A stretch of DNA of 5,955 nucleotides from Promethearchaeota archaeon (GTDB lineage: Archaea > Asgardarchaeota > Lokiarchaeia > Sigynarchaeales > SOKP01): assembly GCA_019057735.1 (NCBI GenBank), contig JAHLWV010000145.1:1-5955 (forward strand), in the 5' to 3' direction. Positions within the stretch are counted from its first letter, which is position 1; the number at the start of each line of letters is the position of its first letter. Under the pieces are notes generated by a model that was given only the letters and a program-made list of their open reading frames with translations, was not told the origin of the DNA and made no database searches. The position numbers were made by a program, and so were the translations under genes. This document shows, piece by piece, positions 1 through 4,939 of the stretch.

Positions 1-134
1 ATTACATCCACATAGCCGTTGTGAATTTTTTCCATTACCCAATCCATCAAGAACGCAGGTATATCTGTTCTACGAGAGCACGATATTATTGGGGATTGTT
101 TAATCTTACCGAAATTATTTGATTTATTATCCAT
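1..134 (-). CDS. DUF1848-type protein, N-terminal fragment (gene runs off left edge)
   Basis: Reading leftward from an ATG at 134-132, 44 codons plus two bases are open to the window edge. The peptide has SCSRRTDIPAF at residues 18-28, followed by MDWVMEKIHNGYVDV. I recognise this as the start of the DUF1848 family, whose members open with a similar S-RRTDIPAF block followed by W-M-------GYV. From memory, full-length members are around 300 residues and carry a cysteine cluster towards the C-terminus, suggesting an Fe-S or radical-SAM-like protein; that part is outside the window, so no function is assigned. The start is firm because an in-frame TGA lies two codons upstream. It begins 21 nt after the prenyltransferase stop on the same strand, so the two are probably co-transcribed. 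Only a weak GTGA-like element precedes the start. Confidence 0.72.
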   Translation of the reverse strand, partial: MDNKSNNFGKIKQSPIISCSRRTDIPAFLMDWVMEKIHNGYVDV

Positions 135-155
135 TCTTCACTTAAACTATCGTTA

Positions 156-1025
156 TTAGACTAATACTCCTATAAGATAAGACAATACTCCTACTTGCAT
201 TATCACAAAGATAAGTTTTCGTAACTTTAAGGTATTTTCTTTTGTTTGATTTTTTAATAATGAAATTGATAAGAATACATAGGAAATCACTGGTATTAGA
301 ATCAGCACAAGAAATAGCGGATCCAAATACAAGCGAGAATCAATTAAAACAAAAAAAGGTAATGGATCCATAATTATTATTATGAAGTAAAAGACTACTG
401 AAACCTTTGCCGCACTTTTTACCCCAAATTTGTTTGGTATGGAATTAACACCTAATTCTTTATCACCTTCAACATCAGCTATATCAAACATTATTTCTGA
501 ACCTAAACCGACAATTATACCCATGAGAGCAAAATAAATGATTATTGGTTCTAAGATCGCATCCGTAACAAGAGAACCAAATAGAATAGTTCCCGCGTAG
601 GAATAAGCAATTAAGATATTCTTTACTATTACCAATTTCTTTAGTCCCAAGCTGTAGATATAAAATACCGGGATACTAATTAAAGCAAGAAGTAACGCTA
701 TTCCATTTAGAAAAAGAATCAGTATAAGATTGATTGCCAATAATATTATCGCAATAACCAAAGCTGATTTTTTACTAATTAAGCCTAATACTAAAGGTCT
801 ATCGCTTCTCTTATTCTTAACATCAATTTCGTAATCAATGTAATCATTTATCGCAAACGCTCCTGCTTCAGATAGGAAGATAATTAAAAACCCTACAATA
901 TATTCTGATTGAAATCCTATTAAATCTCCAGCAAGTATTCCTGAAACAAAAAAACCAATTGTTCCAAATAAGCATAATTCTATTCTAATTAATTTTAAGA
1001 ATCCGATTAAAATTTCCTTAAACAT
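156..1025 (-). CDS. UbiA-family membrane prenyltransferase, possibly digeranylgeranylglyceryl phosphate synthase
   Basis: A 289-residue, very hydrophobic polytopic protein. The two Mg-diphosphate motifs that define UbiA prenyltransferases are intact: N60-D61-x-x-D64-x-x-x-D68 followed by K72-R-S-D-R76-P77, and D181-x-x-D184-x-E-G-D188 followed by LGVNSIP. The YSLGLKK...VKN stretch (125-136) between them is also typical. Hydrophobic segments at about 18-32, 42-58, 87-125, 137-153, 160-180, 207-228, 235-257 and 271-288 fit the usual eight or nine helices. In archaea this family includes the enzyme that adds the second geranylgeranyl chain to geranylgeranylglyceryl phosphate for ether lipids, and length and motifs suit that. 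The first motif lacks the PSG tail common in that group (LVLG instead), so another isoprenoid acceptor such as a quinone or porphyrin remains possible. It is divergent from the oxidoreductase operon and precedes the DUF1848 gene. Confidence 0.85.
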   Translation of the reverse strand: MFKEILIGFLKLIRIELCLFGTIGFFVSGILAGDLIGFQSEYIVGFLIIFLSEAGAFAINDYIDYEIDVKNKRSDRPLVLGLISKKSALVIAIILLAINLILILFLNGIALLLALISIPVFYIYSLGLKKLVIVKNILIAYSYAGTILFGSLVTDAILEPIIIYFALMGIIVGLGSEIMFDIADVEGDKELGVNSIPNKFGVKSAAKVSVVFYFIIIIMDPLPFFVLIDSRLYLDPLFLVLILIPVISYVFLSISLLKNQTKENTLKLRKLIFVIMQVGVLSYLIGVLV

Positions 1026-1081
1026 ATTAATTACTCATAGTGGGTTTCAGATATCCAGTAATATAGAAATTTTTACTAATC

Positions 1082-1090
1082 GATATAAAA
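1082..1090 (-). promoter_or_regulatory. Putative TATA box for the leftward prenyltransferase gene
   Basis: Read on the minus strand this is TTTTATATC, preceded by an A-rich AAAG that could act as a BRE. Archaeal transcription usually starts about 25 nt downstream of the TATA box, which would leave a leader of roughly 35 nt before the ATG at 1025. It directly abuts the rightward TATA candidate. The call rests on composition and spacing only. Confidence 0.4.
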
Positions 1091-1091
1091 C

Positions 1092-1100
1092 TTTATATAA
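1092..1100 (+). promoter_or_regulatory. Putative TATA box for the rightward dehydrogenase-etfBA operon
   Basis: TTTATATAA is close to the archaeal TATA consensus and is preceded by AAAAC. Initiation about 25 nt downstream would fall near 1120-1126, giving a leader of some 60 nt before the TTG at 1187. A second A/T-rich candidate (AAAATATAAT, about 1172-1181) would suit initiation just upstream of the alternative ATG at 1211. The 9-mer is nearly palindromic and could also serve the opposite strand. Confidence 0.45.
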
Positions 1101-1132
1101 TTATTTATAAGTAAAGATTTGAAGCACTTAAA

Positions 1133-1180
1133 ATGTGTAATCTCAACATTCAATTTTGTAAAAGGATGGACAAAATATAA
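1133..1180 (+). other. Possible 15-codon upstream ORF in the operon leader
   Basis: An ATG at 1133 opens a 15-codon frame (MCNLNIQFCKRMDKI) that ends at a TAA at 1178-1180. It is in the same frame as the dehydrogenase TTG at 1187, only two sense codons after the stop. It lies just downstream of the predicted transcription start near 1120-1126, so ribosomes could reach it first. It may be a regulatory leader peptide or chance; the sequence alone gives no evidence of translation. Confidence 0.15.
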
Positions 1181-1186
1181 TTTGAA

Positions 1187-2857
1187 TTGAATAATACACC
1201 TATTATAAAAATGAATATCGTATCTTCTAATACTATTTATTCAAAAAAGGTTGAAGAACAGCCTTTTAATGAAATTCGTAAAATTCATGGTTCTCACATT
1301 ATTTCATCAGATTATCCAGCTTATCTTGTTGATGAAAGTAAATTGGAAGGGACAGCAGCTTGGCTATTTTTTCCAAAATCAGAAACAGAGATAATCTCAA
1401 TAATTAATTATTTAAGAGAGAAAAAGATTCCAACATACATTAGTGCCGCTCGGACGGGAATTGTAGGTTCTAGTGTCCCTATATGTGGTTCAATTTTTTC
1501 AATAGAAAAAATGGATAAAATGTTGGGATTGGGATTTGATGAAAATAGACGGTTATATTTTTGCCGGTTCGAACCGGGAATTACTTTAAAAGCAATTAAC
1601 GAAAAACTTCTGAAGAAAGAAGTCGAAGAAGTTAAAGAACTTACTCCAAACACAATTTCACGATTTATGGAAGAAAAAAAATCTTATTATTATCCTATGG
1701 ATCCCACGGAAATGTCTGCTTCAATAAGCGGTACAGTGGCAACAAATGCTTCAGGGGCTGGAACATTTAAATACGGTGCAACAAGGAAATGGGTTAAAAA
1801 AATTCGGGTTGCCTTATCATTTGGAGAAATTCTAGAAATTCAGAGAGGGAAATATTTCGCTTCAAATGATGGAACATTTATTATAAAACAAACAGATGGA
1901 ACAGATATAGTTTTTAAAATCCCCTCTTATGAATTTAACACTAATGTGAAAAATGTAGCAGGTATTTATGCCAAACCGAATATGGATCTTATTGATTTAT
2001 TCATTGGAAGTGAAGGTATATTCGGTGTTATTACCGAGGTTGAAGTATGGATTTTAGAGAAGCATCCATTAATCTCTAATGTTTTATTTTTTAATTCAGA
2101 GGACGATGCCCTTGATTTTGTAAAAAAAATCCGAAATAATCAAACTGTTAATCCAGAATTCATAGAGTATTTTTCAGGTGAATCGTTGGATCTTCTCAGA
2201 AATGTTCAAAGTAAAAACCCTACTTTAATCAACATGCCACAAATCCCTTTTAAAGCAAGATCGGCAATATTTTTCGATCTCCCATATTCCGAGAATAATT
2301 TGATCCCTTATTTTGAAAAGATTGGTAAGTTGGCCAAACAATGCAATACAACATTAGAAACAAGTTGGTCGGGTTATGACAATAGAGAATTTGCGCGATT
2401 CAAACATTTTAGACATGTGTTACCTGAAACTGTAAATACAATTATTGCAGAACGAAAAAGGCAATATCCTGATTTACACAAATTAGGCACAGATATGTGT
2501 GTTCCAGAAGAAAAATTTGACGAGATGATGAAATATTATCATTCTATTTTACGGGAAGCTGCATTAGAGTATGTGATTTTTGGCCATATAGGTGATAATC
2601 ATGTACATCTTAACATTCTCCCAAAAAACACTGAAGAACTAGAACACGGTCTAAAAATTTACAAACTGTTTGCAGAAAAAGCAGTCGAGTACGGTGGAAG
2701 TGTTTCTGCTGAGCACGGAATTGGAAAGATAAAAATTGAATTTTTAAAATTCATGTATTGCGAGGAGGAAATTGAACAGATGCGGGCAGTAAAAAGAGCT
2801 CTTGATCCTTTATTATTATTCAATTCTGGAAATATATTTGAGAGTAAGGCGGTATAA
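1187..2857 (+). CDS. FAD-linked 2-hydroxyacid dehydrogenase (GlcD / D-lactate dehydrogenase type), ETF-associated
   Basis: A 556-residue flavoprotein of the vanillyl-alcohol-oxidase fold. The N-terminal FAD-binding domain shows the SAARTGIVGSSVP loop (86-98), the PTEMSASISGTVATNASGAG block (173-192) leading into FKYGATR, and GSEGIFGVITE (274-284). The C-terminal FAD-oxidase domain carries GHIGDNHVHLN (466-476) and SAEHGIG (507-513); by family analogy H467, H474 and E509 are likely metal ligands at the substrate site. It ends with DPLLLFNSGNIF, the family's usual C-terminal motif. It probably oxidises a 2-hydroxyacid such as lactate or glycolate in the cytoplasm and passes electrons to the ETF encoded 3 nt downstream. 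It is longer than typical members (about 460-480 residues), with extra sequence near 135-165 and 215-255. The TTG start is the first in-frame start after a TAA at 1178; ATG at 1211 (residue 9) is an equally possible start and neither has a clear ribosome site. Confidence 0.88.
   Translation: MNNTPIIKMNIVSSNTIYSKKVEEQPFNEIRKIHGSHIISSDYPAYLVDESKLEGTAAWLFFPKSETEIISIINYLREKKIPTYISAARTGIVGSSVPICGSIFSIEKMDKMLGLGFDENRRLYFCRFEPGITLKAINEKLLKKEVEEVKELTPNTISRFMEEKKSYYYPMDPTEMSASISGTVATNASGAGTFKYGATRKWVKKIRVALSFGEILEIQRGKYFASNDGTFIIKQTDGTDIVFKIPSYEFNTNVKNVAGIYAKPNMDLIDLFIGSEGIFGVITEVEVWILEKHPLISNVLFFNSEDDALDFVKKIRNNQTVNPEFIEYFSGESLDLLRNVQSKNPTLINMPQIPFKARSAIFFDLPYSENNLIPYFEKIGKLAKQCNTTLETSWSGYDNREFARFKHFRHVLPETVNTIIAERKRQYPDLHKLGTDMCVPEEKFDEMMKYYHSILREAALEYVIFGHIGDNHVHLNILPKNTEELEHGLKIYKLFAEKAVEYGGSVSAEHGIGKIKIEFLKFMYCEEEIEQMRAVKRALDPLLLFNSGNIFESKAV
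2846..2853 (+). promoter_or_regulatory. Ribosome binding site supporting the GTG start of etfB
   Basis: AAGGCGGT differs from the ideal AAGGAGGT by one base and ends 7 nt before the GTG at 2861. It lies inside the last codons of the dehydrogenase gene, consistent with coupled translation. Together with the conserved MKIVVTIKQVP protein start, it supports GTG as the true start codon. Confidence 0.6.
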
Positions 2858-2860
2858 AAA

Positions 2861-3676
2861 GTGAAAATCGTTGTTACAATTAAACAGGTTCCTGAGGCAG
2901 ATAAAGTTGCGGTAAATCCCGAAACGGGAACATTAATTAGAGAGGGTGTTGAATCAATTCTCAATCCATTTTGTGAGTATGCCTTAGACATGGCTGTTAA
3001 AATTAGGAATGATAATCCTGATTTAGCTTTTGAAATAATAGTTATCTCTATGGGCCCTCCTCAAGCAAAAATGGCATTATTGCGTTGTTTAGAATTGGGT
3101 GCTGATAGAGCTTTCTTATTGTCAGATAGGGCATTTGCGGGTTCAGATGTTTGGGCAACCGCTTTAACATTAAAAGAAGGTATACGGAAAATTGTGCCTA
3201 ATTTTGATTTAATACTATGCGGAAAGCACGCTATTGATGGAGATACGGCACAAGTTCCAGCGGAATTAGCCGAAAATTTAGGTATCTCTCAAATTTTTTA
3301 TGGAATTGATGTAAAAATCGAAAAGAAAAAGATTAGAGTTAAGAAAGAAACTGAAAATGGTTTTCAAATCATTGAAACCCGACTTCCTTCATTAGTAACA
3401 ATTAGTAAAGGGCCGTCTAATATTCGTAGACTCCCATCAATGAAAAATATAATTGAAGCACGGAATAAGCCTTTAGAGATCATTACTGCCGATGATTTGG
3501 AAATAGAAAAAGATATATTAGGATTAAATGGTTCTTATACACAAGTAATTAAAATCTTTGCACCTAATGCAAAAAAAACAGGCGAGATTATTGATGGTAG
3601 TGATCCTGGTAAAGCAGCCGAACAGATGATGGTATTTCTAAGGAAAAACAAATTGATAAAATATGAGGTAGACTGA
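2861..3676 (+). CDS. etfB: Electron transfer flavoprotein beta subunit, bifurcating type
   Basis: A 271-residue EtfB of normal length. It opens with the family's classic MKIVVTIKQVP, followed by LNPFCEYALDMAVKI (34-48), ISMGPPQAK (62-70) and LSDRAFAGSD (87-96). The nucleotide motif CGKHAIDGDTAQV spans 120-132. The GDTAQV form is typical of bifurcating ETFs, where this subunit holds a second FAD; canonical ETFs, which hold AMP there, have DDCNQT-like residues. The EtfB signature lies at about 160-181 (VKKETENGF...LPSLVTI), and the partner-recognition loop is expected at about 186-203. The protein should pair with the downstream EtfA, receive electrons from or give them to NAD(H) at the beta-FAD, and dock on the upstream dehydrogenase. 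After the motif, PAE replaces the more usual GPxxAE spacing residues. It starts 3 nt after the dehydrogenase stop and ends 6 nt before etfA. Confidence 0.93.
   Translation: MKIVVTIKQVPEADKVAVNPETGTLIREGVESILNPFCEYALDMAVKIRNDNPDLAFEIIVISMGPPQAKMALLRCLELGADRAFLLSDRAFAGSDVWATALTLKEGIRKIVPNFDLILCGKHAIDGDTAQVPAELAENLGISQIFYGIDVKIEKKKIRVKKETENGFQIIETRLPSLVTISKGPSNIRRLPSMKNIIEARNKPLEIITADDLEIEKDILGLNGSYTQVIKIFAPNAKKTGEIIDGSDPGKAAEQMMVFLRKNKLIKYEVD
3665..3669 (+). promoter_or_regulatory. Ribosome binding site of etfA
   Basis: GAGGT lies 13 nt before the ATG at 3683, inside the last codons of etfB. The spacing is a little long, but this is the only Shine-Dalgarno-like match near that start. It fits co-translation of the two ETF subunits. 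Confidence 0.45.
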
Positions 3677-3682
3677 TCTAAA

Positions 3683-4903
3683 ATGCTAGAAATCAATGAA
3701 GAAAACTGTATTGGTTGTAAAATTTGCGAAAAAGTCTGCCCATTTGGTGCAATATTTGTTGATCTGGAAGATAAAAAAGCCAAGGTCTTAGACTCTTGTA
3801 CTCTTTGCGGAGCTTGTGTAAATGCATGTAGATATGATGCACTCACTATCAAACGTAAAATAGCAACAAAGGAAGATTTAGAAAAATATAGCGGAATTAT
3901 GATTTGGTGCGAATTGGAGAAAGATGGAAGTGGAAATCTACAAATAAAAAATGTGGTTTTTGAACTCTTGGGAATGGCTCAAGAATTAAATAAAACTCTT
4001 AATGAAACAATATCTGTTGTTATTCTTGGACCTCCAGGAAAAATTCCACCGATCGACCAATTATATCATTATGGAGCTGATGACATTTATTTATGTGAGC
4101 ACGAACTACTTGAAAATTACTCGACCGATGGTTTTACAACTGCGATTACCACATTAATTATTAATGAGAAACCTTCGATTTTTTTTTATGGTGCTACTGT
4201 TAACGGGCGTGATTTAGCCCCTAGAATTGCAGCAAGGATCGCGGTTGGCTTAACCGCAGATTGTACAGCATTCGATATAAATAGTGATAAGCAGCTTGTT
4301 CAAACCCGACCTGCATTCGGGGGGAATATTATGGCTTCAATTATATCCCCCTTTACAAGACCCCAAATGGCAACCGCTCGACCTAACAATTTCCCAAAAC
4401 CAATTAAAGATACTACCAGAAAGGGAAATCTTAAAAAATTTGAAGTTAAAATTGAAAAAGAAACCATTAGAACGAAAATTATTGAAGAAACAATCTCCAA
4501 AATTGATACAATAAATATTGAAGAAGGAGACATTCTCGTTTCTGCAGGAAGGGGAATTGGAAAAAAAGAAAATTTAGAATTAGTACGAGAATTGGCACGA
4601 GAAATAAAAGGAATAATGTCAAGCTCCCGCGCTTTAGTTGAACTCGGATGGACATCTCATCCTATACAAGTCGGTCAATCAGGAAAAACGGTATCCCCAA
4701 AATTATATATCGCCTTAGGAATTTGCGGAGCAATACAGCACTTAGTTGGAATGAAAAGCAGTGATATAATAGTAGCAATAAATACAGATCCAGAGGCTCC
4801 GATATTTAAAGTAGCCGATTTTGGAATAGTTGGTGACATATTTGAAATAATTCCTCAATTTCTAAAACAATTAAGGTCTGAACGGAGAAAAATAATTACT
4901 TAA
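3683..4903 (+). CDS. etfA: Electron transfer flavoprotein alpha subunit with N-terminal 2x[4Fe-4S] ferredoxin domain
   Basis: A 406-residue protein, longer than a plain EtfA (about 310-340) because of a fused bacterial-type ferredoxin. Cysteines 9, 12, 15, 19 (followed by P20) and 39, 42, 45, 49 form two CX2CX2CX3C sets; the second is followed by R50 in place of proline. The ETF alpha domain follows with VVILGPPGK, GATVNGRDLAPR (170-181), QTRPAFGGNIM (207-217) and PQMATARP (227-234). The C-terminal FAD domain has SSRALVELGW (314-323, with the conserved R316), QVGQSGKT (329-336), GICGAIQH (346-353) and INTDPEAPIF (366-375). It should hold the alpha-FAD that shuttles electrons to the dehydrogenase, while the clusters pass electrons to or from ferredoxin. 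C348 occupies the position that is usually serine in the GISGAIQH motif. Last gene of the tight operon; TAA at 4901-4903. Confidence 0.95.
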   Translation: MLEINEENCIGCKICEKVCPFGAIFVDLEDKKAKVLDSCTLCGACVNACRYDALTIKRKIATKEDLEKYSGIMIWCELEKDGSGNLQIKNVVFELLGMAQELNKTLNETISVVILGPPGKIPPIDQLYHYGADDIYLCEHELLENYSTDGFTTAITTLIINEKPSIFFYGATVNGRDLAPRIAARIAVGLTADCTAFDINSDKQLVQTRPAFGGNIMASIISPFTRPQMATARPNNFPKPIKDTTRKGNLKKFEVKIEKETIRTKIIEETISKIDTINIEEGDILVSAGRGIGKKENLELVRELAREIKGIMSSSRALVELGWTSHPIQVGQSGKTVSPKLYIALGICGAIQHLVGMKSSDIIVAINTDPEAPIFKVADFGIVGDIFEIIPQFLKQLRSERRKIIT

Positions 4904-4908
4904 TTTAA

Positions 4909-4918
4909 TTTTTTAAAC
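4909..4918 (+). promoter_or_regulatory. Putative TATA element for leaderless mtnA; T-rich end of the etf operon
   Basis: TTTTTTAAAC is centred about 27 nt before the mtnA ATG at 4940. That is the spacing expected if transcription starts at or next to the start codon, giving a leaderless mRNA. The absence of any Shine-Dalgarno match before the ATG agrees with this. The same T-rich stretch (4904-4914) directly follows the etfA stop and could act as an archaeal oligo-T terminator. Both roles are inferred from position and composition. Confidence 0.4.
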
Positions 4919-4939
4919 CTTGTAATATTTAAGACTAAT

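Noticed and set aside
1408..1653. Minus-strand open frame of 81 codons
   Set aside because: It lies fully inside the FAD-domain coding sequence, where the plus-strand frame carries clear family motifs; the antisense peptide is low-complexity Ser/Phe-rich with no recognisable domain.
2659..2991. Minus-strand open frame of 110 codons across the dehydrogenase-etfB junction
   Set aside because: It is antisense to two well-supported genes and has no recognisable motif.
3535..3852. Minus-strand open frame of 105 codons
   Set aside because: It is antisense to the end of etfB and to the ferredoxin domain of etfA, whose cysteine motifs prove the plus-strand frame.
4179..4187. Run of nine T in etfA as a possible frameshift site
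   Set aside because: The reading frame stays intact on both sides with family motifs (GATVNGRDLAPR directly after), so no frameshift is needed.
4284..4533. Overlapping short frames on both strands within etfA
   Set aside because: Both overlap conserved EtfA sequence (QTRPAFGGN, PQMATARP). The plus-strand one is Lys/Leu-rich, as expected of a shifted frame in AT-rich DNA.
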